Assembly (NCBI GenBank): GCA_977006965.1
Contig: OZ345355.1
Span: forward strand, 3,504,001-3,568,000
Reading direction: 5' to 3'
DNA: 64,000 nt
Origin: Phymatolithon calcareum
Lineage: Eukaryota > Rhodophyta > Florideophyceae > Hapalidiales
Shown: positions 1 through 10,977 of the stretch, in pieces
Position numbering within the stretch: the first letter of the stretch is position 1
How the letters are laid out: each line of letters opens with the position of its first letter
Notes under the pieces: generated by a model
What the model saw: only the letters and a program-made list of their open reading frames with translations
The model's database searches: none
What the model was told of the DNA's origin: nothing
Program-made: the position numbers and the translations under genes

Positions 1-31
1 CCGAAATCGTATAGCACTATTAGAAGCAAAG

Positions 32-74
32 GTGCTCCATCTTGGTCTAGCGTAACCCGAGCAAGATGGAGCAC
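32..74 (+). promoter_or_regulatory. inverted repeat enclosing the SET-gene start codon
   Basis: Positions 32-44 (gtgctccatcttg) and 62-74 (caagatggagcac) are perfect reverse complements, 13 bp each, separated by 17 nt. The ATG of the SET-domain gene (66-68) lies in the right arm. In an mRNA this would form a hairpin that buries the start codon; as DNA it is a small dyad. The dyad itself is seen directly. A regulatory role is inference. It could instead be a remnant of a transposon end, since only 31 bases precede it in the window. Confidence 0.6.
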
Positions 75-1868
75 ACCACAATGACATCTGCTCAGGGGTA
101 CGTTCCGGAGAAGTTCAGAAGCTTCAAAAATAGACTCGCCTTCTTAAAACACTACATCGAGTCTCTGGCGTCCGGCGATTCCGGGGAACAAGAATTTCCT
201 GCCACCGTCATGCTTATCGGACACCTTAGGTACACACTTATTGAATCAAAAGTGTTCGAGCCAAGCCTTTTCCTCAATGCGTCATACAAGAAATTCCGAA
301 GCATGGTCGCTTGTATAGAATGGGATAAAACCTACTACAGTGAGGTTATGTTTAAAGACGACACAACACAGTCTTTTAACAAGGCTTTAAACACTCCATT
401 GATGCGCGCAGCGTACAGAGTCTGCTCTGCGACTTATCCTGTTCGTCAAACTAATCCGCCTCTTGCGGATCTCCGTGCATGGCAAATCTTCCACCTAGTC
501 TCCGGTCGTCCCCTGTACGCGGGGAAGGAAGTGAACATCTCGGAGGTTTATTTTCAAATATGTACGCCGAATACTAAGCCGAAACAGATATTGGGCAAGA
601 AGATGTTCGATGGAATCTTAAAGGTGGGAATGTCCACCGGTTTTGAGATCACCATGATGATGCTGGTCTGCTGGAATATGGAGAAGAGGAGAAAGTTTGA
701 TGATCTAGCGGTTTTGCCGAGGAAGGGGGTGTCGGATTCTGCGGAGAATATCGAGGACTTTTCGCGCTCCTTTAAAGTGTGGCTTGATGGATGGACGAAT
801 ATGGCTTGCGAAATACTCAACGTGACCTCTTTAGATGCGCTCCTCGCACCGTTCATTCTGTACGATGTGAAAGGAATGGAGTTTATTGTTCTCGAAGATG
901 GTCTGTTCTCGACTAAGAAGTACCGATGGAGCGTGTTCTCGGACTCACCGGTCGTGAAAAAAGAACTGTGCGACTATGCTGAAGTACGTGAACGGACTGA
1001 AGAGGATAATAAGAACCTACGAAGGCTCGCTAAATTGTTCTTTAAGTCATTTAGAGATTCACTCGACTCTCTACGCACGTTTCAGATAACACATGAAGAG
1101 TTTGGCAAAACACACGGACCTACGGAGAGAAAGTGCCCTAAGAAGGGCCTTTTTCCAAGCCCTATATGGGCGCTCCTCGAAGAGGCCTCAATTGTGCATT
1201 CTGATTCATTTCCCGGACCATCGAGAGGAATGCCAACGTTTTCTATTCTCCCCAAACATATCTTCAGGCACTTTGTTGTATACGCTCAGTGTTGGAACTT
1301 GGAAGAGCGTCTAGGACGTACTTCTTTGGATGACTGGCCTGTGGACTTGAAGCAAAAGTTTGCAAACATACCCCCGTTCTCACTGCTCGCGGTTGATGAA
1401 AGTCATTTCGGTTTGCGAGTCGGGCCGTCGACTATCCCTAATTCCGGTCTTGGAGTTTTCGCAAATGTGAGCTTGAAAAAAGGAACGGTTGTTGGGTGGT
1501 ACAACGGAACGATCGTCTATCGTGACTTCGAGATCGGTGAGAACCTTGACGCTGTCTACGGCAGTGCTCTTTTTGGTTGCACTGTTAATAAGTTCAAAAA
1601 GTACGCGATTGAGGTTAATGGCTCAGGTGTATTTCTTGTGGCACCCGAGAATTGCGTAGCGAGCAAGGTGAATGATCCTTGCTGTTTGTCAGGTGGAACA
1701 AACTCTAACCGTACAGAGAAAAACTGTGTTTTCTCCTCTAATGACTGCGAGATCAATGGCATGAATTTGAAAGATCCATTCATTGTAACTTTACAGACGG
1801 TCAAGTCTGTGAAAGCAGGACAGGAGCTATTTGTGGACTACGGAGAGAAGTATGCAAACTGGGTCTAG
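66..1868 (+). CDS. SET-domain protein (putative lysine methyltransferase)
   Basis: This 600-residue intronless ORF starts at an ATG in a good context (A at -3, G at +4). The last ~150 residues match a SET domain: GLGVFA near residue 461 (the AdoMet-binding start), and ELFVDYGEKYA near the C-terminus (the conserved tyrosine-bearing end). The central NHS-type motif is divergent; a cysteine-rich NDPCCLSGGTNSN segment sits at about the expected place. SET proteins transfer methyl groups from AdoMet to lysine in histones or other proteins. The first ~440 residues match nothing I recognise and have no zinc-finger or chromatin-reader motif that I can see. No neighbouring gene suggests a partner. The divergent central motif means activity cannot be assumed. 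Confidence 0.75.
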   Translation: MEHTTMTSAQGYVPEKFRSFKNRLAFLKHYIESLASGDSGEQEFPATVMLIGHLRYTLIESKVFEPSLFLNASYKKFRSMVACIEWDKTYYSEVMFKDDTTQSFNKALNTPLMRAAYRVCSATYPVRQTNPPLADLRAWQIFHLVSGRPLYAGKEVNISEVYFQICTPNTKPKQILGKKMFDGILKVGMSTGFEITMMMLVCWNMEKRRKFDDLAVLPRKGVSDSAENIEDFSRSFKVWLDGWTNMACEILNVTSLDALLAPFILYDVKGMEFIVLEDGLFSTKKYRWSVFSDSPVVKKELCDYAEVRERTEEDNKNLRRLAKLFFKSFRDSLDSLRTFQITHEEFGKTHGPTERKCPKKGLFPSPIWALLEEASIVHSDSFPGPSRGMPTFSILPKHIFRHFVVYAQCWNLEERLGRTSLDDWPVDLKQKFANIPPFSLLAVDESHFGLRVGPSTIPNSGLGVFANVSLKKGTVVGWYNGTIVYRDFEIGENLDAVYGSALFGCTVNKFKKYAIEVNGSGVFLVAPENCVASKVNDPCCLSGGTNSNRTEKNCVFSSNDCEINGMNLKDPFIVTLQTVKSVKAGQELFVDYGEKYANWV

Positions 1869-1910
1869 TTCATAAAACCAGCTCTTTTATCTTTCTTAAG
1901 TAGTCAGCAT

Positions 1911-1916
1911 AATAAA
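1911..1916 (+). terminator. polyadenylation signal of the SET gene
   Basis: A canonical AATAAA lies 42 nt after the TAG stop of the SET-domain gene, followed by an A-rich tract. Position and sequence fit a eukaryotic 3' processing signal. Confidence 0.5.
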
Positions 1917-4900
1917 AAAAGATAAACACTTATCCAATTTAATGTTAAATGAATTTTAAAAAATCGATTCCGGATCGGAATGATAGCAAATGATTGGCTA
2001 ATATTTCTCATAATCCCCTGTTCCCTATATTCGAATTTTTATTATAAAGAAATTATCGAAATCTTAAAACCCCAATAATATAATACAGTCGCCATTTGGC
2101 AACCGTATAATTTTAAATTGTACTTGATGAAAACCGTACATGAGTAGTAGAGCAAAAATGGCAAAATTTTGTGACGTAACGATGGGTCTGTGACGCATCC
2201 AAGAGCGCACTCTTTTCAAAACATTCGTTTATGGGAAATTTATGAATTGTTAAAGTGCAACCATAAAAATTATTTAGAAATATTATTTGAAGGTTGCGAA
2301 GAAGGAGGTTGGCTTGTGCTAATTTCTTTTCCTACCGCAATACTGTAATGACTAGGTTTGTTCTGCACTGTACAGTACTTTAGTCAAACACCCGAAACGA
2401 AAAATGTTCGGCCCAAAAAACAGAGTCACCCAGCACGACGAGCGCACAATGAGTTGGCAGCTTTAACGTTTGTTGCCTTGGAAATTTCCTGTGAAGAATT
2501 CAGGGACACAGAGCACGCATGCGTTCGGAATCGGTAAGAAAGCATCTCTTAGTTGTCTACAGTGGCGTAGAGCTTTCCGCTCCACTTAACATCGCGCAGA
2601 GCTCGAAGTTTTTTGGCGCTTATGGAGAACCATTGATATCTCGCAGCTATTCAAAGTCGTCGAACACCGCAGGCGAGATGGCAAGGACGGGAACCGACAT
2701 GCATTATGCTATGCCCATGATTACTGCAAGGCTACAGCCCTAGAGAGGAGGAAGAAATCATTTTAGTATGTACATCGTCGGCTTTGCTCTTATGAAGTTA
2801 TTACATTAAGTTCACGATTTCTTTTCTGGTAATGGCACACTGGTTCTAACTCATAATTTCCTTTTTGCCCTTTAGCTTTTCACCTTTTGGAGCTCAGCAA
2901 TCTAACGTTTTCTAGACTAAAAAAGACTCATGATCCAGCCTGGGCAGAGCTGTTTCCGAATGTCGGAAAGCCGTTGTGACAAACAACGTTGTGCCCATTT
3001 TTCTCAGCCCCGTGACGACTCTGCGTCTTCTCGCGTTGGTAGAGATTGCCTACCTGTGGCTGAAAGCCGTGAATGAAAGGGAATACGGCTAAATAGACAA
3101 ATGGAAGAAGGAACAACAAGGATGGTTTTGAAGAACGAATGGCAAGTGTGTTGATCGTCTCTTTCTCTCTTTCCATCGGCCGATTGAGGAGTGCTATAGA
3201 CGCGCAATCTATGCCTCTGGTCTGGGCTCGACTGCTTGTTCCAGAAACTCAGGAACAGAAGGCCTGGAAGAGGAAACGAGAGAATTGAATGCGTGCGAAA
3301 TATAAGCCGGCGCCAAGTTGTTCCTGAATGAGAGTGACCGACGCGAGAATGCGCACGGGATGCCAAATTGGGGATCACTTTGGTTGGAGCTGGTATCGGA
3401 TGACGTTCGTTGTGCAGCGCGTAACACTACGTGGAAGACCTCCTCTACAAAACTTCTGCCTTCCCCATCTCAGATTAATCTAAAAGTCGGCATTATCTCC
3501 CGTTGCTGTAGATTCATCAAGCAACCATTTGTACACGAAAACCACATTTGAAGAGACTGTTTTTCGTGGCTGGAAACGCATCCTCGAGTACAACGGAGGA
3601 ACGTTCCTTTGCGCGCACATGCGTTGTTCAGAATGCACTTACGAAAACTTTTAGTTTAGTGTAATCCACCGTCACTCACATGTCCACGAGTAGGAACACA
3701 AGATATCATAAATGAAAGCGCAAATAGTGCTCCTGGAGAGAGCAGTAACCCCGATAATGGTCCGTGATTTAGAAATGTTTCGCGGTTCAATCCGTTACCG
3801 GTTGAGGCAACCAATCGGTTTGTCCGTTTCGCAGACTGGTGATTGGTGTCATAAATTTGATTATGTTCGCCCTGTGTCCGATTAGATTTCAACGACTTCA
3901 CTCGTACTCAGCCCTGTATCATAAATGTTACCCCGCTCCAGGCTCAGTCTGCAGACTGAGTCCGGAGCTCGAAGAATTCCCACTGTTCACTCCACTGTCC
4001 TGCGATCGGCTTGCCAGCTCACGTCCGGCCCTTCTATCTCCTAGACAAGAACGTATCGGCGTTCCATGGATTCATGTTACTTTTCAAAGCAGTTTCAAAG
4101 AATGAATCTCTTTGACCTAGTGCACCCAATGTGAATGCTTATCATGTTACCATGTGCGTGCAAATCGGCAGAGAGAGCAAGTGTTCCTGGTCTTTTGTTT
4201 GTCAGAGCGAACGGTGCCTATTTGAAGTTTTCAGTTGGCAAAAACGTCTTATGTTTTTCTCTTTGGCGCTACGGCACTTCTTTAACCTCGAATACTGCAA
4301 TAATTGAAGTATTAGACATTGCTATGCCGCACAGGTAGTTATTACCTGCGCGACACAGCAATGTCTACATGTTCCTTCACTGGTGCAGCTTAGTATACTT
4401 TGAAAGAAACACTAGTACTTGACTTGGCGCCCATTTCAAAGCTGTATTGGCACCCACAGCTATATGTTCCGCGTAAATTCAAAGCAAATTCAGGCCTAAC
4501 AAACGTTTTTTGAGCTTCACAACTGTACGTTGCCGCTTCACCTTCATGTAGGAATGTCCGCCTACAGTCCTTACAATTGTAAGTGAGCTCACTAAGTATG
4601 TGCTGCGTGAACAGCTAATATTTGTTGAATTATCTCTGGACCTGTAGAAAGCGCTGCAGAGTAAAGCAAACGTAGACGACACAGTCCTGTGCCATCCACC
4701 TAAACAAGGTTCTGTTGCACATCCTGTGCGTCTCTGTACACCGAGTATGGTTTCTAGCTGATTACCTTGGGACTGACGTGGTATTGCTCGGTCAGGTCAC
4801 GGGTACCGCGGCACGGGAGTCGCCCCCGCCGTAACGTCTCCCTTTAAAGAGAGCACGAGTCATTGATAGCTACATATTTGAAGCTAATTTTGGACTATAT

Positions 4901-5296
4901 TTTGGGATGCATTTTGTTCTGAAAATCGACTTCTGCGCGCAATGTTTATCAGCTGTTAGGGTCCGGATTCCGAGCGAGAATTCTGGACAAAAAAACTTTT
5001 GAAGAAAAATTCCGGATTCGGCCGATTTTTAATACGGGTATTTTGACGTCGGACGAATTCGGGCGAATACTAACGACAATGAAAGTCACTGGACTGAGCA
5101 CTGAGAAGAACATTGGAAAACCATCCATTTATCCGAAATATGAAAACGTTTTTGTGAAAGCGTTCCGGACAGCTTTAAAGGGTCTTGAAATGCTAAATTT
5201 AGTTTTTTTTGTACGGGAGGTCCTCAATTGAGGACAAGAGTTTCATAGTTCTAGCACCTTTGTCACAAAGATGATTGCTTTATTCCCTTAACGTCT
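1917..5296. other. intergenic region, no recognisable gene
   Basis: The stretch is AT-rich to mixed composition, with only short overlapping ORFs on both strands and no domain match. Around 1960-2005 there is a short motif (cgattccggatcg followed by gattggctaatattt). Related pieces recur near 48,760 and 48,893-48,935, so it is a dispersed repeat fragment. A diverged ATTCCGGAT motif also occurs near 5,010. I see nothing else. Confidence 0.5.
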
Positions 5297-5752
5297 AGAA
5301 GAAGAAGAATAGAAGAATGGTAGATTTTCATTGAAAACTTACCAACGCATCTGCTGACGCTTGGGGCATCTTTCCTAGTACCAAGATGTTTTGGCTGCTT
5401 TCTGTCAATGGAAGAATTTCGTTTTTGTTGGTGTAACTCGATTCAGTGGGGTACAAAAACCCACCTCTGGTCTCCTTCGGGACCTGGAGGGGGAAATTTA
5501 CTTCCCTCTCCTGTACCACGCTGTGATGGCAGGTTGCGAGCAGTCCTTACAGGTCCACAGCCTGCAACATGGTTAGGCGCTCGTCGAGTGCTCTCTTAGT
5601 CCAAACGCTGTCCTCTTTTTTCTGCTTCCCATATTCGTCCGGTGTTTGATACCATTCCTTCTTCTGCTTGTTTTAGAGTTTCTTTGACGTGCTTCTCTTC
5701 TCTAATATGCCAAATATCCTTTGATACATCTTCTAGATCTTTTTTCTCTTCC

Positions 5753-6720
5753 TTAGTATTCTTCTGCGAGCTCAAGGTACTTCTTCCGTCTTACCAGGCT
5801 TAAAGGGAACTTTTCAGCCCGGTGCGCTCTCCTCATCTGTGGGCTGGCGAGTCGGCAGAGCACTCGCATCCGCTCCCTTCGATGTTCGGCATATTTTCCG
5901 AAAACATATCTGAATGAAAGACCTTCTTCTTCTTCGATTGCCGATAACAGAGGTTTGGTGATCGGGGCCAGGTGAATGGCATACTCCCATTTGGGGATAA
6001 GCAATGACTTGAAAATCCTGATGCATAAGTCTGGCTGGAATCCTCTGCCGTTTAGGCCTATTTGGCGTAGTTTGCGCATATATCCCACCACATTCCGAAC
6101 TCTTGAAATTGATGTGTCGTCCGTGACTCCGGTGTTGTACATACTGATCCCCAGGTAGGATATTCTCCAGGCCTGATGGAACTCTTTTCCGGCAAGGAAG
6201 AATTTCTTCTTTGGGAGGCCTTTGTGCTTAAGGACCATACTCTTTCCTGGCTTTGTGTTCCATTTCATGGAGTTCTCGCCTTCCCACTTCGTGGCTATGT
6301 CCAATAGTTTTTGCAACCCTTTAGCATTCTTTGCCTGAAGAAGAACATCATCAGCAAATAACTGCGCTGGATGTGTAGAATCGGTTCTTGGTACTTGGGC
6401 GGCGCTTCGGCGAACGTATCCATGAATATATTGTATATGCATTGACTGAAAGGGGACCCTTGGGGAACACCTGGGTCGGTAATGATAATGTACCATGTTT
6501 TTGTTTCATCTCCTGCCGCCGAAATCCACGATGGTTTCATCAGGTAAGATACTATCCTTGTGATGTATGCCGGTAGCTTGTTCTTCAGTCGTTCAAGCAG
6601 GATATCCCTCGGGACGCTGTCGTAAACTGCAGATACGTCGAGTACAGCAACGTACGGGTGGCCATTTTGCATAGTACTTTTTGCGCGAAGTGTCGCCATA
6701 TGTGCTCTTATCTCTCCGAA
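5753..6720 (-). pseudogene. reverse transcriptase of LINE A (frameshifted)
   Basis: Two overlapping minus-strand frames encode consecutive RT blocks. The first (to 6295) carries the motif-A aspartate in VLDVSAVYD and the motif-B GVPQGSP. The second (from about 6375) carries the motif-C FADD and the downstream SYLGIS block. The join requires a -1 step just before LFADD. I see no slippery heptamer there, so ordinary decay is the simplest reading. Confidence 0.75.
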
Positions 6721-6797
6721 AAACGAGTTGTGCCCTATTGAAGCAGTAGTGAACCCTTATGTATGCGTCCAGGGCGGAGACGATAATCTTTCTGACA

Positions 6798-7840
6798 TGA
6801 TTGTAGCGCTGTTAGGTCGCTGTCCCAAGGCGGTCGATTTTTCCTCTCGCGACTGTACGCCGCATATCTTGGATCGCGATAGTCATTCTGCAAGTGGCAG
6901 GTGACCTGTTGGGCCATACTTGCACGTGTCTCTCGTGTGTCTATGCGCTGCATCGCTGTCCTTTGCGTAGCTTGTAGTATATAAGCTAGTTAGTTCCTTC
7001 CTCTGAGTAAAGAAAGTTAGAGAGTTCTTTGGATTTCGGCTCGAATGGTCGGCTCGTAGCACACACAACGTCGCCTGCACGGCCTTCGACCGCGCGGAGT
7101 CGGAGTTCTTCCCACCCTTAACCGCATCGGTTCACTCTGCAAGCCAGCATGGTGGTCATTGTGCGCCCCTTTGTCCCTTTTTCATGCGTCTGTACCAAGG
7201 TTCACGGCCAAGCCATGGTCGTCGCCTGAAGACGACGTTGTCCCGGCCCGTCTTTTCCTTCTTCCCTTCTTTTGTTCGTCTTGTCCTAAGAGGCGCAGTG
7301 TCGCCCGTTCGACTACCCTCACCTTGTTTGTTCGTCATGTCGTAAGAGGCGCAGTGTCGTCTGTTCGATTATCAACAAGCTCATCTCTTCCCATTCGCGA
7401 ACGCTCGCGCTCGTGTCCGTTCCGGTCGGCCGCTGGAGTTCCCGCAGGACTAGGTCGTCCCTCTTTCTGACTAGAGTCGTCGTTGTCTTCGTTCCCGATG
7501 ACTCGCGCTCGTGCACGTTCCACACGACTCCCTGAAGGCCATGGCGCTTATGCTCATCACCTGGACGATTGTGTTGCGCTCGTGGAGCTTCCGAAGCCCA
7601 GTATGGCCCAGCCTCGCGCTCGTGCCTGATCATCACGCCCACTTGTGTTCCCGCAAAGCGCATGGAGTGCTCCGATGCCGATCTACAAGCTTATTCCCTC
7701 TGTTCATCCTCGGGGTATTGTTGGCTTTGTCTTTCTTTCCTCCTCTTTCTGTCTAGTCTCTCCCGCTCTTTTCTTCTCTATCCTCTCTTGGGATTTTCTC
7801 TCCCATGTGGCATCTGGTTCTTTTGGAGCCTGGCGCTGCA
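6798..7840 (-). mobile_element. solo LTR of a Gypsy-like family (copy 1)
   Basis: About 1.04 kb is the reverse complement of the 35,746-36,631 segment over most of its length. On the minus strand it starts TGCAGCGCC at 7840. Its other end lies near 6798. GTCAG flanks both sides (7845-7841 and about 6796-6792), consistent with a 5-bp target duplication. It contains a TATATA box on its own strand near 6980. Two imperfect copies of a ~62-bp unit (around gaggcgcagtgtcg, 7270-7375) help make it longer than copy 2. It lies inside LINE A immediately after the RPISLLSQ codons, so it is younger than that LINE. Confidence 0.7.
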
Positions 7841-8469
7841 CTGACTCAGGAGAGATATAGGCCTGCAGTTTGCAGCAATGTGCGCTGGACCTTTGTTGTA
7901 GAGGGGAATAAGTGTTGGAAGGCTCATCAGTTGCCCACATGCCTTCCATAAAGGCAGTATCTCCTTGTTTGCGTGTAGCATCTCAACGGCTATCCGGTCT
8001 GGGCCGACTGCTTTTCCTCTTGCCGCCCTATTGAATGATCTTCGAAGATGCCTTCTCATTCGCCTGTTAACTGTGAGCCTGTCAAGGTTCACTTTTCAGT
8101 CCTTTTCGGCTTTGTACGCGCTCGTGATTTACGCGGAAAACTTGCTCGGGTGCACTGGAGCTCCTAAAGCCCCGTTCTTTCCAGTTCTTCGCTCCTTGGT
8201 TTTCATGACCTTGCTCGCGACGTTTGCTGTCTCGCTTGGCTTAAGAGGGGGATTGGGCGGTAGCTGGTCTGATTTAGAAGACTTCATTTGATTCCACTTG
8301 TTGAGGTCGGAGGCGATATCTTGGTTTGGTATATCGCCCAAGAGAAAGGCGTATGTTTCGGGTACGCATTGTAGTAGTATCCTGCGAACAAGCCTATCCT
8401 CACCCATGTGTAGAACATATCCTAACCATCCCCAGCGATGATCCTTAATCCAATGTGTCAGCGGCATGG

Positions 8470-10020
8470 AGACTTAGCGCCTTTCCAAGTACCGGTCCGT
8501 TGCCGAACAATAGACACTAGGAACGCATGCGTTGTGTTTACCTCCCCGACCAACGGACAAGCTCTCCACACAATCATCGCGCTCCTCGTTTGCATCACCA
8601 GTACCTTATCCCACTCTTGACGCATACAGATCATTCCGCCTATGTGAAATCAGTGCCATGACAACGCCGTGGTCTGAGTCGCGGTTGAAGGGTGAGTGTC
8701 GACTGAGAGATACCTGCGCGGTAAAAGCTGAAGTGGTCAATATGGTTAATAGGTAGCATTATTTATATCTAAACCCAAACGTAAACTGGACGCCGCGACT
8801 AAGAAAAAGGAAGAAAAGCGAATTTGTTTCTTTCTAATGCGAAGCAGCTCAGAGTGAAGGAGAATGTATCACAGTTTCAAAGTCAGAGAATAAAACCCCT
8901 GAGAAGACAAGGAACAATGTGCCTAAAGCGACTCCGTTTTTGCAGACTGTCACATGTTCTCATGTCCGTTCGAGGAAATTCGGAGACAGTCTGATGGGCC
9001 CTGAATGTGTAACATTTTAAAATCCACCCCGTGGACCAGATTTGGAACTGTACAGGTGCGATGGCACTGGAAATAAATGTTTGGAAAAGTAACGAGATCG
9101 TAGTTGCAACAGTCTCCTCTAGACGCCAAAATTATTTCGACTAATTGCTTCGTGCGGGTTTCGTTCCCCTTTATCTCAGCATTCGATAGTGGAGGCGAGG
9201 TGACCATCGAAAGGCCAGAATTGACACTGTTCCGGGTTGCATTGATGGATTGGAATGAGATAAGTCATTTTTTCTCATCGAAACTCCAGCAATCTCCCGT
9301 CCGTCGTTAGATTAGGGATGGAGGCCGGTTTCGTACTTTATCAAATGATTTGCATGGAAACGTGATGCCCTGCCGTAATCTAAGAGAAACAGAAGTGTAC
9401 TTTGGAAGACATGAGTACACAAGGGGGGCAACGAAGGATATTGAATATTTCAAGATTTATGAAGACTTGCGACAAGCGAAGAAGAGGGGTAGAGAAGAAG
9501 TAATTAAGGTAAGGGGAAAGGAAGAAGATGGAAGATCAACGAAGATTCCTGTTGAAGGCAAGCTACCAGGGTTCCTTTACATAAGAGAAAGAACGACACG
9601 TTTAAGGTGCCTACTGTTTTCATTTAACGAGCACCACTTTGAAGAAAATCAGTATTGGGTGCCTACTGTGGGATTACCAAGGTGATCAAACTAGTCGTCT
9701 TAAAACGTACTCTAGCGTCATCGAAGATGAGAACAGAAATAGAGTCTGAGTGCAAGAGACTCACAGGAGCTCTTGTTGGAAGACAATTACGAATCAAGAA
9801 CGCTTTGAGTAGCCAGAGGACTTTAGCTTAGAGGATGTCGCAAGAACTGCGCCATTACTCCAAGGTGAGGCGTTGGGAGCTCTCAAAAGAATATCATCAA
9901 GTATCTCCGTAATCTAAGTAGAATATAATTCAGTAATAAAGAACTGCCTTTCGAGCCCCATCAATTGAGCTGTTCTAAGATAAGCAGCAACTGAGGAAGA
10001 GTTGCCCGTATCTAATATAC
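8470..10020. other. no confident gene
   Basis: Only short ORFs are present. The best is 9365-9685 on the plus strand (about 106 residues, Lys/Arg/Glu-rich), without a recognisable domain. Non-coding mobile-element debris is the likeliest content. Confidence 0.35.
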
Positions 10021-10451
10021 AGTACAGTCAATCCTTGATAACTGGATGTCCAATGTGGAAAGGTCTGATAACCAGATCCTAAGGATATTCTGGAATCAAA
10101 ATTGTATGATAGCTCTAATGTTACACGTGTATGTCCCATCATTGCCGAAAGACGGAAATGCAGGCGAAATATCTTGCACGTGCCCCATCTCCGGTAGTTC
10201 GGCAGTCATATGCCCTCGTTGAAGGATGTGTCAGATGTTCACCCCAGAAATCAGTGTTAAAAACTGAGCAGCTCTGTTCGCAGTTTAGCGAAACGCCGAC
10301 GTGTTGAGTATTCTCCGCGAGACTGAATCAAAAACGATTGCACATTTAAAGCATGCACCGCAACTCAAGCATTGACGATATTCAGATATCAAATTCTGAT
10401 AATGTTAGAGTTTAGATAAATTTGTGCGGAAACCATATTCGTGGACATCTC

Positions 10452-10939
10452 TGTCGTTCAGAACAAAGTAACTGAACACTGAAAATGAAATGGGGATCTT
10501 CTTGACTTGAACGAATATGGAATCGCCAGTGGCGCTGATCCAGCGGTTGACGGATGCGGTATCCCGCTACAATCCTGTAGCGCCTCACGGCGATAGCCTG
10601 TTGCAGCGCTCAAGCCGAGCACTCAATATTTCCTTGGTTCAAATCGTTGCCTCCTTTACTGATATCGGACAAGTAGTCCGCTTATCTATCAGACAAACTA
10701 AAGGAGATAATGCTAACGTAGAACGCTTACGTATCATGGTCGAAGCTTCTAACAGTCACGACCGTGGGGGATCAAAACAACAAAAACATAAACAAACAAT
10801 AGCAAAATACAATTCAAAGTGCAAGCGATGCGGTAAAGGTCGCTTCACAAACGCAAGTCATTGATCGCGACGTTTCGTACAGAACGCGAGAAGAACTCTC
10901 GCCATCCTACGTCAGTTCTCAGATACTGTTTGACCAACA
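10452..10939 (-). repeat. 3' LTR of Copia-1
   Basis: It matches 16,106-16,598 almost throughout. The most visible difference is a 5-bp gap near 10,680 relative to the 5' copy. On the minus strand it starts TGTTGGTC and ends GAACGACA. Confidence 0.93.
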
Positions 10940-10958
10940 CTCCCTGTTTTTTCTTCCG
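10940..10958 (-). promoter_or_regulatory. polypurine tract of Copia-1
   Basis: On the minus strand the bases directly upstream of the 3' LTR are almost all purines (GGAAGAAAAAACAGGGAG, then the LTR TGTTGG). This is the expected plus-strand primer site for reverse transcription. Confidence 0.75.
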
Positions 10959-10977
10959 AGAAACGTCGCGCTCCCTC

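Larger units (their letters stand above)
5297..8467 (-). mobile_element. decayed LINE (non-LTR retrotransposon) A, interrupted by a solo LTR
   Basis: Minus-strand fragments line up as one LINE. A reverse-transcriptase N-terminal part at 8092-7842 ends at RPISLLSQ. An RT core lies at about 6770-6360 (VAVLDVSAVYDSVPRD and GVPQGSPFSQCIYN). The rest of RT runs 6375-5753, with the catalytic FADD in LFADDVLL, then SYLGIS and the thumb. The C-terminal tail (ETRGGFL, then QASADALV) and an A/TTC-rich 3' end lie at about 5300-5600. RT is split by a frameshift at about 6370 and by a solo LTR exactly after RPISLLSQ. The piece 8467-8129 contains a GWLGYVLHM...R motif usually found at LINE C-termini, so it may belong to a different copy. 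No endonuclease domain is visible. Confidence 0.75.

Noticed and set aside
6295-6420. Programmed frameshift in the LINE A reverse transcriptase
   Set aside because: No correctly phased X XXY YYZ heptamer in the overlap, and the element is heavily decayed.
7159-7860. Several overlapping ORFs on both strands
   Set aside because: They fall within the solo LTR and its edges and show no domain.
10517-10864. Open frames at 10,517-10,864 and 16,171-16,380 as genes
   Set aside because: Both lie inside the two LTRs of Copia-1.
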